A stretch of DNA of 64,000 bases from Hyphomicrobium_A sp036559705. GTDB taxonomy: Bacteria; Pseudomonadota; Alphaproteobacteria; Rhizobiales; Hyphomicrobiaceae. Position numbers and translations under genes: made by a program. Below are positions 38,310-46,887 of this stretch, piece after piece. The DNA is taken from contig DATBSP010000119.1 in assembly GCA_036559705.1 (NCBI GenBank), forward strand, positions 1 through 64,000, written 5' to 3'. A model generated the notes under the pieces. That model worked only from the letters and a program-made list of their open reading frames with translations. It did no database searches and was not told where the DNA came from. Within the stretch, counting starts at the first letter, position 1, and the number at the start of each line of letters is the position of its first letter.

Positions 38310-39011
38310 TCAGAAGTCGAGATCGGCGTAGTGCGCCGCAGGCAACGCACCCGGAACGCGGTCGGTCAAAATCGTGCGGAACGCGCGCCGCGACTTGAGG
38401 CGTGCGTACCAGACCTTGGCGACGGCAAATTCCTCCCATGGCACTTCGCCGAGATAGTCGACAGATGACAGATGCGCGGCGGCGGCGAGATCGGCGAACG
38501 ACAGCTCTTCGCCCGCCAGCCAGTGCCGGCGGTCCGCCAGATAGCTGATATAGCTCATATGGTAGCGCAGGTTGGTGCGGATGGCGCGCAGGAAGTCCAC
38601 ATCCGGCGTGTCCGCGCCGCCGGGCTGCAGGCGCGCGTAAACCTTTTCCTGCAACAGCTCTTGCGTCACTTCGCGGTTGAACTTGCTGTTGAACCAGTCG
38701 ATCAGGCGGCGGGTTTCGGCGCGCTGGGCGCGGTCGCCGGGGAACAGGGAAAACGCCACGGCGTCGGCTTCCTCCGGCTCCGGCGGCTTCTCCTCGGCCA
38801 GGTACTCCGAAATGGCGTAAACGCCGCACAGCGCCGGTCCCCCCTCCAGTTGCAGCACGGGCAACTCTCCCGCCGGGTTGAGGGCTAGAAACTCCGGCCG
38901 CCACTCCCACGGGCGCTCCTCGAAGAGCTCCACGTCGATGCCGCGCTCGGCGAGCGCCAGGCGCACGGCGCGCGAAAAGGGGCAGAGCCGGAAGTGCGTC
39001 AGTGTGTGCAT
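38310..39011 (-). CDS. Glutathione S-transferase family protein
   Basis: A 233-residue protein with a thioredoxin-like N-terminal domain (FRLCPFSRAVRLALAERG, with possible active Cys C10) and the cis-Pro GELPVLQ, followed by the helical C-terminal domain (LAGEELSFADLAAAAHLSSVDYLGEVPW). It is the first gene of the GST-queG-SDR unit. The role is unspecified detoxification or thiol transfer. Confidence 0.88.
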   Translation of the reverse strand: MHTLTHFRLCPFSRAVRLALAERGIDVELFEERPWEWRPEFLALNPAGELPVLQLEGGPALCGVYAISEYLAEEKPPEPEEADAVAFSLFPGDRAQRAETRRLIDWFNSKFNREVTQELLQEKVYARLQPGGADTPDVDFLRAIRTNLRYHMSYISYLADRRHWLAGEELSFADLAAAAHLSSVDYLGEVPWEEFAVAKVWYARLKSRRAFRTILTDRVPGALPAAHYADLDF

Positions 39012-39164
39012 TGCTCAGATAGCGTCTTTGTTTTTGTTTGATGCTGCACCGCTCGTAAGGCCCGGCAGTGGATATGACAATCGCTTCGTGTGGCGCGGAA
39101 GTGGCACCGCGTTCCCACAAATCCTGCTAATCCTCGCCGCCGCACACAAAATACGGGGCCAGCG

Positions 39165-39989
39165 ATGCCGATCTGGGAAGTGATCCTCTTGGGCCTCATC
39201 GAGGGCCTTACCGAGTTCCTGCCCGTATCGTCGACCGGCCATCTCTTGCTTACCGAGCACTTCCTCGGCATCTGCACGCCCGGAAAGACGTTCGAGGTGC
39301 TGATCCAGCTTGGCGCCATCCTGGCCATTCTCAGCGTCTACTCTGTGAAGCTGACGCGCATCGCCTTGGCGCTCCCGTACGATCCGCGTGCGCGTCGCTT
39401 CGTCGCCAGCGTGCTGCTCGCTTTCCTGCCCGCGGCGCTGATCGGCGCGTTGGCGCATGACTTCATCAAGACCGTGCTGTTCGAGACGCCGATGCTGATT
39501 GCCATCATGCTGATCGCCGGCGGCATCGTGCTCGTGCTTGTCGACCGCATGCAGCTTGCCGTGCACTACAACAACGCGATGGATTTCCCGCCTTCGCTCG
39601 CCTTCAAGATCGGGCTTATCCAGTGCCTCGCCATGATCCCCGGCGTGTCGCGCTCCGGCGCCACGATCGTCGGCGCCATGCTGCTCGGCACCGACAAGCG
39701 CTCGGCGGCGGAGTTCTCGTTCTTTCTCGCCATGCCGACCATGGCTGGCGCCTTCAGCTACGACCTCTACAAGAACTGGTCGATCCTGCACACGAGCGAC
39801 ATCGCCAACATCGCGTTGGGCTTCGTCACCGCCTTCATTGCGGCGGTGTTCGTCGTGCGCTACCTGCTCGACTACGTCAGCCGCCACGGCTTTGCGGTGT
39901 TCGGCTGGTGGCGCATCATCGTCGGCGGCATCGCCCTGGGCGCCATGTTGGTGCTCGGCCAGACCACGGGCTGCCCGGTCACCCCCTGA
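39165..39989 (+). CDS. uppP: Undecaprenyl-diphosphatase UppP (BacA)
   Basis: A 274-residue membrane enzyme that dephosphorylates undecaprenyl diphosphate to recycle the lipid carrier of peptidoglycan and O-antigen. The two catalytic motifs are EGLTEFLPVSSTGHL (near residues 13-27) and PGVSRSGATIVGAML. Seven or eight hydrophobic helices follow the family pattern. The ATG at 39165 is chosen because the preceding 25 residues of the open frame are not membrane-like. It is divergent from the GST gene. Confidence 0.95.
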   Translation: MPIWEVILLGLIEGLTEFLPVSSTGHLLLTEHFLGICTPGKTFEVLIQLGAILAILSVYSVKLTRIALALPYDPRARRFVASVLLAFLPAALIGALAHDFIKTVLFETPMLIAIMLIAGGIVLVLVDRMQLAVHYNNAMDFPPSLAFKIGLIQCLAMIPGVSRSGATIVGAMLLGTDKRSAAEFSFFLAMPTMAGAFSYDLYKNWSILHTSDIANIALGFVTAFIAAVFVVRYLLDYVSRHGFAVFGWWRIIVGGIALGAMLVLGQTTGCPVTP

Positions 39990-40006
39990 TCGTGGAGGTA
40001 TTGGCC

Positions 40007-40471
40007 TTAGGCGGCGTGCGAAGGCACCGGGCGCGTGAGAGCGACGCGCAGCCCGGTGACATCGGGCGCATTGCGCAACGCATCGAGAACCGAGGGCTCG
40101 CGCACTACGCGCGAGATGCTGGCTAGCGCTTTCAGATGATCGCCGCTGGCGTGATCGGGTGCGAGCAGCAGGAAGACGAGGTCGACCGGCTCGCTGTCGT
40201 GCGATTCATAGTCGATCGGATCTTCGAGGCGCGCAAACAGGCACAGAATGTTGCGCAGGCCGGCGAGCTTGACGTGCGGAACCGCGATGCCACGGCCGAG
40301 GCCCGTCGAGCCGAGGCGCTCGCGCTGCAGCAGCGTGTTGAAGATCTCGCGTGAGTCGAGACCCGTTCTCTCCGCCGCGATCGTCGCCAGTTCCTGCAGG
40401 GCGTGCTTTTTGCTCGTCACCTTGAGCGGCGTAATGATGCCGTCGGGAGCCAGCAGGTCACAGAGATCCAT
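40007..40471 (-). CDS. ptsN: Nitrogen-regulatory PTS EIIA protein PtsN
   Basis: A 154-residue EIIA-Ntr domain. The phosphorylated His is in GIAVPHVKL (H66). STGLGRGIAVPH and DSEPVDLVFLLLAPD are typical. It links nitrogen, potassium and carbon metabolism through phosphorylation by NPr/EI-Ntr. The ATG at 40471 has AGGA 8 bases upstream. It lies downstream of rpoN as in most proteobacteria, but with a 500-base gap in place of hpf. Confidence 0.94.
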   Translation of the reverse strand: MDLCDLLAPDGIITPLKVTSKKHALQELATIAAERTGLDSREIFNTLLQRERLGSTGLGRGIAVPHVKLAGLRNILCLFARLEDPIDYESHDSEPVDLVFLLLAPDHASGDHLKALASISRVVREPSVLDALRNAPDVTGLRVALTRPVPSHAA

Positions 40472-40971
40472 CTTCAAATCCTGTTCCAACCTGTTGCGAA
40501 GCGCCGGCTACCGCGTGCCCCCAGGGGTTGCGCGATAATGACCGACGATTCTGACAATTCTACATTTACGCTCGTGCCCCCGCACGTACCCTCTATGCCC
40601 TTCAGCGCCTCTTATCCCTCGATAAGTGCACCGGCCCGTTGAGAAACCAAAAAAATGGCACTCGCAAGGTCGACTGCACAGGAAACTTGCAGCCAGCTTC
40701 AATGCTTCTCGGCTAAAGCCCCGGCCGGGCGACATATTTAGGCCCGCCAAAGCCGTATCGCTTGATCTTTACCGAGAATGTCGAATTAACCGCTTATTCG
40801 TCCAAGGTTATCCCCAGGCGGTGCGGTGCAAGAACGGGGCCATCACCCCTACGTTGTGAAGTCTGACGAGCTTCTAGGGCCGCCGTATGGCTTGGCACCG
40901 GCTCGCGACCCGGTGCCTATAGAGCAGTCCGGCGGCGCATACAAGCCCGCCCGGATATCAGCCGCACCGGT
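40472..40971 (-). other. 500-base region between rpoN and ptsN with no gene seen
   Basis: In most related genomes this gap holds the hibernation factor gene hpf. Here the minus-strand frames give only short, Cys/Arg-rich peptides (for example 40508-40750) with no HPF-like sequence. The region contains a perfect 8-bp hairpin near its rpoN end. A promoter for ptsN probably lies here. Confidence 0.6.
40894..40917 (-). terminator. Hairpin downstream of rpoN, possible terminator
   Basis: GGCACCGG (40894-40901) and CCGGTGCC (40910-40917) form a perfect 8-bp stem with an 8-base loop, 55 bases after the rpoN stop. No T-run follows on the minus strand, so it may terminate only weakly or stabilise the mRNA end. 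Confidence 0.4.
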
Positions 40972-42507
40972 TCAGGCAGGACCGACGCGCTCGATCAGGC
41001 GCTTGTCGCGCCGGCGCTGCACCGAGGAGGGTATGCGCATGGCGTCGCGGTACTTGGCGACCGTGCGCCGCGCGATATCGATGCCATCGCTTTTCAGCTT
41101 CTCGACGATCTTGTCGTCGGACAGGACGCTGGCCGGCGTCTCGCTGTCGATCATCTGCTTGATGCGGTGGCGCACGGCCTCGGAGGAATGCGATTCACCC
41201 TCGTCATCGGCCGAGGCGATGGCGGAGGTGAAGAAGTACTTCATCTCGAAAATGCCGCGTGGCGTCGACATGTACTTGTTGGAGGTGACGCGCGACACGG
41301 TCGATTCGTGCATCGAGATGGCGTCGGCAACGGTGCGCAGATTGAGCGGGCGCAGGTACTGGACGCCATGCGTGAAGAAGCCGTCCTGCTGGCGGACGAT
41401 CTCCTCGGCGACGCGCAGAATGGTGCGCGCCCTCTGGTCGAGGCTCTTGACCAGCCAGTTGGCGGTCTGCAGGCATTCGAGGAGGTAATTGCGGTCGGCC
41501 GCCGAGCCGGTCGACTTCGAGACGGTCGCGAGGTAGGTGCGGTTAACCAACACGCGCGGCAGCGTGTCGGTGTTGAGCTCGATGATCCATGTGCCGTCGG
41601 GCGCTGCGCGCACCAGAACGTCGGGCACTACGGGCTGCACTTGCACGGAGCCGAACTTGAGGCCCGGCTTGGGGTTCAGCTTTTTGATCTCGGCGATGAT
41701 CTCGAGCAGCTCGTCCATCTCGACGCCGACCGCCTTGCGCAGCGCCGGGATATTGTGCCCCGCCAGCAGATGCAAGTTCTCGAGAAAGCGGCTGATGATC
41801 GGGTCGTAGCGGTTCTGCTCCTTGAGTTGCAGCGCCAAACACTCGGCCAGCGAACGCGCAAACACGCCGGGCGGGTCGAGCGTCTGCAGAGCCGTGAGAA
41901 CCTCCTCGACCACCGGTTGCGGCGCGCCCAGTTTCGCGGCTATCGCACCGAGGTCGGTCGCCGGCAGGTATCCCGCCTCATCGACCATGTCGACGAGGTA
42001 CTGACCGATCAGCCGTTCGACCGGCTCCTTGAGCACCAGGGGCACCTGCGCGGCCAAGTGCTCGCGCAACGAGACGTCGTTGGCGAGGAAGGCTTCGATG
42101 TTGACGTCGTCACCGGAGCCGGAGGCGCGCTGGCGTAGCGAGGCCCAACCGGAGGCGTCCTGCCCGTTGGCGTGATCTGAGGGGGCGCTATCGGGATAAA
42201 CATTGTCATATTCGGTATCGAACGTGCCTTCCGGATCGGCCACCGGCTTATCGAGGTCGACGTAGTCCGTCTCGCTGGCTGGCGCAGTCTCTTCGGGCTT
42301 GGCGAAATCCGACGTCTCGATCTCGGAGCGTACCGGGGCTTCGACGCCGTCGTCGGTTTCAAGCAGCGGATTGCGCTCCAGCTCGCTCTCGACATATTGC
42401 GTGAGCTCGATGTTCGACAGCTGGAGCAGACGGATGGCCTGCTGCAGCTGAGGTGTCATCACCAGCTGCTGGCCCTGTCTCAGTTCCAGCTTTGTCGAAA
42501 GCGCCAT
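40972..42507 (-). CDS. rpoN: RNA polymerase sigma-54 factor RpoN
   Basis: A 511-residue alternative sigma factor. Region I starts MALSTKLELRQGQQLVMTPQLQQAIRLLQ. An acidic region II (about 55-120) is followed by the core-binding domain (LQTLDPPGVFARSLAECLALQL) and the C-terminal DNA-binding part with the RpoN box (ARRTVAKYRDAMRIPSSVQRRR, which recognises -24). It works with enhancer-binding activators on nitrogen and other promoters. The start at 42507 is chosen because the 27 residues upstream in the open frame are not conserved. It follows lptB by 43 bases, as usual. Confidence 0.96.
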   Translation of the reverse strand: MALSTKLELRQGQQLVMTPQLQQAIRLLQLSNIELTQYVESELERNPLLETDDGVEAPVRSEIETSDFAKPEETAPASETDYVDLDKPVADPEGTFDTEYDNVYPDSAPSDHANGQDASGWASLRQRASGSGDDVNIEAFLANDVSLREHLAAQVPLVLKEPVERLIGQYLVDMVDEAGYLPATDLGAIAAKLGAPQPVVEEVLTALQTLDPPGVFARSLAECLALQLKEQNRYDPIISRFLENLHLLAGHNIPALRKAVGVEMDELLEIIAEIKKLNPKPGLKFGSVQVQPVVPDVLVRAAPDGTWIIELNTDTLPRVLVNRTYLATVSKSTGSAADRNYLLECLQTANWLVKSLDQRARTILRVAEEIVRQQDGFFTHGVQYLRPLNLRTVADAISMHESTVSRVTSNKYMSTPRGIFEMKYFFTSAIASADDEGESHSSEAVRHRIKQMIDSETPASVLSDDKIVEKLKSDGIDIARRTVAKYRDAMRIPSSVQRRRDKRLIERVGPA

Positions 42508-42550
42508 GCGCGCGTCCAGTAATCTCGGCCACTGAAGCACGTACTGTCTG

Positions 42551-43405
42551 TCAGCGCGCGTTAACGAACATGTCTCCGAGGTACACACGCCGCACGTCGT
42601 CGTTGGCTATGATTTCCTCAGGCTTACCCTGTGTCAGAACTTGACCGTCGTAAATGATGTAAGCCCGGTCTATCAGGCTAAGCGTTTCACGGACGTTATG
42701 ATCGGTGATGAGCACGCCGATGCCCCGCTCGGTCAAGTGCCGCACCAACTCCTGAATATCGCCGACGGCGATGGGGTCGATGCCGGCAAATGGCTCGTCG
42801 AGCAGCATGAATGATGGCCCCGAGGCCAGTGCCCGGGCGATTTCGCAGCGTCGGCGCTCGCCGCCCGAAAGCGCGATTGACGGCGACTTGCGAAGGTGCG
42901 TGATGCGGAATTCCTCGAGCAGGCTGTCGAGCTTCTCGCGCCGCTTCTTGGCCGAGGGTTCGACGATCTCGAGCACGGCCATGATGTTCTTCTCGACCGT
43001 CAGGCCACGGAAAATAGACGCTTCCTGCGGCAGGTAACCGATGCCGAGACGCGCGCGCCGGTACATGGGCAGGCGCGTGACATCCATGCCGTCGATGGTG
43101 ATGTTGCCCTTGTCGGCCGGGACGAGGCCGGTGATCATGTAGAACACCGTCGTCTTGCCGGCGCCGTTGGGGCCCAACAGCCCGACCGATTCTCCGCGTC
43201 CCACCGCGAGGCTCACGCCCCGCACGACGAGGCGCTTTTTATAGCTCTTCTGCACATGGTGGACGGTGAGCCAGCCTTCGGCGCCGAGCCGCTGCTGGCT
43301 GCCGTTGAGGGCCCGCTGCTCGGCGTAGCCATGCACCTCGCCGGCCCACTCGTCATAGGGCTCCGGCGGCGTACGCTTCGAACCGAAGGAAAGGATTTTC
43401 AGCAC
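42551..43405 (-). CDS. lptB: LPS export ABC transporter ATP-binding protein LptB
   Basis: A 284-residue ATPase powering transport of lipopolysaccharide from the inner membrane by LptB2FG. Walker A is GPNGAGKTT (residues 78-86), the signature is LSGGERRR, Walker B is FMLLDEPFAGIDP, and the switch His is in ITDHNVRETL. About 45 residues precede the ABC domain, an N-terminal extension compared with the roughly 240-residue enterobacterial form. It follows the fused lptC-lptA gene by 97 bases. Confidence 0.95.
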   Translation of the reverse strand: MLKILSFGSKRTPPEPYDEWAGEVHGYAEQRALNGSQQRLGAEGWLTVHHVQKSYKKRLVVRGVSLAVGRGESVGLLGPNGAGKTTVFYMITGLVPADKGNITIDGMDVTRLPMYRRARLGIGYLPQEASIFRGLTVEKNIMAVLEIVEPSAKKRREKLDSLLEEFRITHLRKSPSIALSGGERRRCEIARALASGPSFMLLDEPFAGIDPIAVGDIQELVRHLTERGIGVLITDHNVRETLSLIDRAYIIYDGQVLTQGKPEEIIANDDVRRVYLGDMFVNAR

Positions 43406-43502
43406 GTCTTGAGAACCTCGGAGTTCGGCCCTGCCAACGACCGCGGCGCTATGGTGCGCCGATCGGGAGCCCTGTCAATCTGCGTATGGCCGCTGGTTGC
43501 CG

Positions 43503-45497
43503 TCAGCGAGCGGGCCCTGAGGGAGCCCAGGCCCCATCCGAGCCGCCTGCAGTAGCGTCATCGCTAGCAGCGCCCGGGGGCTTCTTTTCGGCGCCCTTTT
43601 TCTCACGAGGGTAAAAAATTGCGCTCGGTCGCTTCGCCGTGCCCGGCTGCATGGTAAAGGCCCCCTTGTTGTTTGCCGGGGCGGCCGTTGCCGACCATGC
43701 GGCGCCAGGGTCGGTGTGGATGACGCTTTCGCCCGTCAGCATGTCGATCGTCAGCTTCGATCCGCGCACGACGTCTTTGTCCTGCGTGAGGATGACATCG
43801 CCGCCGAGCACTACCTGGTTCTCCTTGACGTTGAAGTCAGCCCAGTCGCCGGTGGCGTTCTGTCCGTTCTTCGAGGTGACGATCACCTTGCCGCGCGCCT
43901 CGATGCGGGTGATCTCGGCGGGCGGCTTCTTGTCCCCCGGCTCGCTCTCTTCGGCGAGGCCGGCGGCGCCTGTGTAATAGGCGCGCAGCTCGGAGGTGCG
44001 CACGATGAAGTCGCCCTGCACGGCGCGCACGTCGCTTTTGAACACGGCCTGTTTGGTCCGATCGTCGACATCGAGACGCCCCGCTTCAACATCGATGGGC
44101 GCCGTCGGATCGGTCTTGAACATGCTCACGGCGCCGCCTTTGGCGGCGGCAGCGGCCTCGTCGGCGAGTTGCTTGACCTTCTGCTTGGCGGTTTGCGCAG
44201 CGTTCTCTTGGCCGCGATAGAAGCGCGTCGAGATGCGTCCCGCTTCCTCGCCCGCGCTGCCGGGCGATGATAGCTGCGTGCGGCCCGTCGCGCGTTCGGC
44301 ATAGAGCCGCTCGCCCTTCAACTGGTTGCGCCCCTGGATGGCAACGACGCTGCCCGTCAACAGTATCGTGTCGGCGCGCTGATCGACCGTCGCCTTGTCG
44401 CTGGTGGCACTCCGGTCGGCACCCGACTTCATCTCGACGTCGCCGTTCACTACCGCCACCTGCTTGACGGCGTCGTAGTCGAAGCTGGAGCCGGTAACGC
44501 GGTCTTGCGGTGCGCGCGTCATAACGACGGGCGATTTCGAAAAGATGCGCTGGATCTTCGTGCCGGCTCTCGGAGTCGCGGCGGCAGAGGTGCCGGTGGG
44601 GCTCGCATTGACGCCTTCGTATTGCACCTCTAGCGTCGCGGTTTCTAGGGCTGCATCGCCCTGCTTTGCCTTGACGTTGCCGGTGAACGTCGCCGTCTTG
44701 CCGGTATCGTCGATGTCGAGGCGGTTGGCCGTGACATCGATCGGCCCTTCGCCGCCACCGAGTAGGGGAGCTGCCGGCTTCTTGGCGGCGGCCGCCTCGG
44801 GCGGTTGCGACGCATCCGCCTTATCGGGCACGAGGTGCGCCTTAACGTCGTTGACGAAGGCGATCTCGCGGCTCTTGTTCAAGATGCGCATTTCGTTGGA
44901 GTGGATGGTGCCCGATGGCATCTCGACGGCGACCGGCTCCTTGGAAAAGATGACGTTGTCGTTGGTCAGGATGGTGGCGCGCGACAGTTTGGCCTTAAGA
45001 CCGCTTTCGGCGACGATGTCGATGCCGCCGGTGAGCTCGAGCTGGTTGGTCTTGGTGTTGAACTCGCCGTGCGCCGCCTTGAGATTCGTCTTCGACTTGT
45101 TGGCGTCGGTCATGTCGCCGGTGATGTCGTTGAGGCGCACGAACTCCGTATTGACGAGGTCCTGCACGGCCGTCTTCGCCCGCACGACGTATTTGCCGCC
45201 GTCCTTGTTGAAGCCCTCGTAGCTGGGGTTATCCATCGTCAAGTTGTCGGGAATGATGCGCGGCATATCGAGCTTCGGAAAGCTGCCGACCCAACCGGTC
45301 GTGCCGATGATCATCACGACGTAGAGACCGACGACGCCCGCAGCGGCGGCAGGAAGCGACCAGCGCAGCGCTCGCACGAGGTACGTATGGCGGCGCGCGT
45401 GCGCAAAGTTGCGCGCCCGGTCCGCGGCGGTGGTGCCGGAGAAGGGGTTGGAGGCCGTCCATTCCTGCCCGGGGGAGAAATTGGTCGTCGTTGCCAT
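43503..45497 (-). CDS. lptCA: Fused LptC-LptA lipopolysaccharide transport protein with two LptA-like modules
   Basis: A 664-residue protein joining what are normally separate genes. Residues 1-40 are cytoplasmic. One membrane helix lies at about 45-68. An LptC domain follows (about 70-215, from PRIIPDNLTMDNPSYEG). Then come two LptA/OstA-like modules with matching openings: PIDVTANRLDIDDTGKTA (about 250) and PIDVEAGRLDVDDRTKQA (about 470). A Pro/Gly/Ala-rich tail of about 50 residues ends the protein. Its place before lptB and rpoN is where lptC and lptA are expected, and no separate lptA is seen. The fusion would form part of the periplasmic bridge in one chain. Confidence 0.85.
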   Translation of the reverse strand: MATTTNFSPGQEWTASNPFSGTTAADRARNFAHARRHTYLVRALRWSLPAAAAGVVGLYVVMIIGTTGWVGSFPKLDMPRIIPDNLTMDNPSYEGFNKDGGKYVVRAKTAVQDLVNTEFVRLNDITGDMTDANKSKTNLKAAHGEFNTKTNQLELTGGIDIVAESGLKAKLSRATILTNDNVIFSKEPVAVEMPSGTIHSNEMRILNKSREIAFVNDVKAHLVPDKADASQPPEAAAAKKPAAPLLGGGEGPIDVTANRLDIDDTGKTATFTGNVKAKQGDAALETATLEVQYEGVNASPTGTSAAATPRAGTKIQRIFSKSPVVMTRAPQDRVTGSSFDYDAVKQVAVVNGDVEMKSGADRSATSDKATVDQRADTILLTGSVVAIQGRNQLKGERLYAERATGRTQLSSPGSAGEEAGRISTRFYRGQENAAQTAKQKVKQLADEAAAAAKGGAVSMFKTDPTAPIDVEAGRLDVDDRTKQAVFKSDVRAVQGDFIVRTSELRAYYTGAAGLAEESEPGDKKPPAEITRIEARGKVIVTSKNGQNATGDWADFNVKENQVVLGGDVILTQDKDVVRGSKLTIDMLTGESVIHTDPGAAWSATAAPANNKGAFTMQPGTAKRPSAIFYPREKKGAEKKPPGAASDDATAGGSDGAWAPSGPAR

Positions 45498-45519
45498 GCG
45501 CTATATCGGAAGCTGCCGG

Positions 45520-45585
45520 CTAGTGTGATGCTCGAGAAATTAGCTGCGAGGTGTCGGGCGAATTTCTCGATCTGAATCACACTAG
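45520..45585. repeat. Palindromic element 1 (CTAGTGT...ACACTAG ends)
   Basis: CTAGTGTGAT (45520-45529) pairs perfectly with ATCACACTAG (45576-45585), and inside it TCGAGAAATT (45532-45541) pairs with AATTTCTCGA (45561-45570). The 66-base unit could fold as one long hairpin. Its ends match those of the next element. Confidence 0.75.
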
Positions 45586-45598
45586 CAAGTCTATGCTT

Positions 45599-45674
45599 CT
45601 AGTGTCCTCATGATTGCGAAGCTCGCTCGCGACCCAGCAGCGCACTCTGGCGAGGTTCGCAATTGGGACACTAG
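45599..45674. repeat. Palindromic element 2 (CTAGTGT...ACACTAG ends)
   Basis: CTAGTGTCC (45599-45607) pairs with GGACACTAG (45666-45674); inside, ATTGCGAA (45613-45620) pairs with TTCGCAAT (45656-45663) and CTCGC (45622-45626) with GCGAG (45650-45654). The 76-base unit shares CTAGTGT/ACACTAG termini with element 1, 13 bases away, but differs in its arms. Confidence 0.75.
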
Positions 45675-45869
45675 CGGCCGATGCCAGGTAAATCGCCGTC
45701 AATTGGGGTTATATTGGGACTGGCACAGGTCGCAAAGCGAGTGTCACCGCCCGAATTAGCAAATTCATCAGCCTCAGGCGTGCCCGACGCAGGTAGCGTT
45801 CCGGAAGTCATGTTGGAAGCCTGCCCCCCGATGACATGGGCGTGCGAGTTGCAGGGGGTGCCGCTAACC

Positions 45870-46490
45870 TCAATGCGAGAAGATATCGTCCTCGCCGAAG
45901 CCGGCGAGATCGAGCTTGGCGCGGGTGCTGAGGAAACCGAAGGCGGCCTCGGCAAACTGGGTTCGCTCCTCGCGCGCCAGCATGGCGTCGAGCTTGGCCT
46001 TGAGAGCATGCAGGTGCAGCACGTCTGACGCCGCATAGGCGAGCTGCTGCTGGGAAAGCTCGCTGGAGGCCCAGTCGGAGCTCTGTTGCTGCTTCGACAA
46101 CTCGATGCCGACGAGCTCGCCGACAAGATCCTTGAGGCCGTGGCGATCGGTGTAGGTACGCACCAGCTTGGAAGCGATCTTTGTGCAATAGATCGGGGCC
46201 GTGACCACGCCAAGGTTCTTCTCGAGCACGGCCATGTCGAAACGCGCGTAGTGAAAGATCTTGAGCACGGCCGGGTCTGTCAGCAGGGCCTTGAGATTGG
46301 GCGCGGCGTAGTTGCTGCCGTCGAACTGCACGAGGTGCGCTTCGCCGTCGCCCGAGGAGAGCTGCACGAGGCACAGTCGGTCGCGATTGACGTTGAGCCC
46401 CAATGTCTCGGTGTCGACGGCGACACTGGGCCCGAACGAAAGCCCGGCAGGAAGATCGTTCTTGTGCAGGGTGACGGTGCTTTTGGCCAT
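45870..46490 (-). CDS. rnd: Ribonuclease D-like 3'-5' exonuclease
   Basis: A 206-residue DEDDy exonuclease. ExoI is VAVDTETLGL (Asp, Glu), ExoII is FHYARFDMAVL, and ExoIII is LAYAASDVLHLHALKAKL with the Tyr. It lacks the HRDC domains of the longer E. coli RNase D, as is common in Alphaproteobacteria. It trims tRNA and other RNA 3' ends. The ATG at 46490 is chosen because the upstream 13 residues are outside the domain. The gene lies upstream of lptCA on the same strand. Confidence 0.92.
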   Translation of the reverse strand: MAKSTVTLHKNDLPAGLSFGPSVAVDTETLGLNVNRDRLCLVQLSSGDGEAHLVQFDGSNYAAPNLKALLTDPAVLKIFHYARFDMAVLEKNLGVVTAPIYCTKIASKLVRTYTDRHGLKDLVGELVGIELSKQQQSSDWASSELSQQQLAYAASDVLHLHALKAKLDAMLAREERTQFAEAAFGFLSTRAKLDLAGFGEDDIFSH

Positions 46491-46653
46491 CGTGGCAGGG
46501 GCCCTCGGCGATTGCGCTTGGCGTATCATGGGCTGCGTTGGGCAGCCGCCGGATATACGCCCTAAAGCTTTAAGTTCGGTTCACCTATCGAACTTCGGCC
46601 GGCCCAGCTGTTCGGTTTGAACGTGCGCGCCGAGCCCTGATGCGGGATCGGGC

Positions 46654-46738
<85 letters not shown>

Positions 46739-46887
46739 ACGAGCGGGATGAGTTAGAGAGCGTTGTCGCCCTTGTCAATTATGTCACGTCTATCCGCGCG
46801 ACACCTTCACAGGGGCGTCGCCGGTCGTATACTAGCTAGTGCCGGCGAGGGTTGCGCGGCGGGCGGCGCAAGGGTGGAGGACCGGCG

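Larger units (their letters stand above)
45498..45869 (-). other. Leader region of lptCA, carrying palindromic elements
   Basis: 372 bases between the rnd stop and the lptCA start. The half nearest lptCA is filled by two palindromic elements listed separately. The other half (45675-45869) has no gene I can support; open frames there are short and run into rnd in the wrong sense. Confidence 0.55.

Noticed and set aside
40508..40750. Minus-strand open frame in the rpoN-ptsN gap as a possible hpf remnant
   Set aside because: Its 80 residues are rich in Cys, Arg and Gly with no HPF-like stretch, and it has no ribosome-binding site.
40804..40817. DnaA-box-like GGTTATCCCCAGG
   Set aside because: It is a single site with a mismatch to TTATNCACA and no cluster of further boxes or AT-rich unwinding region nearby.
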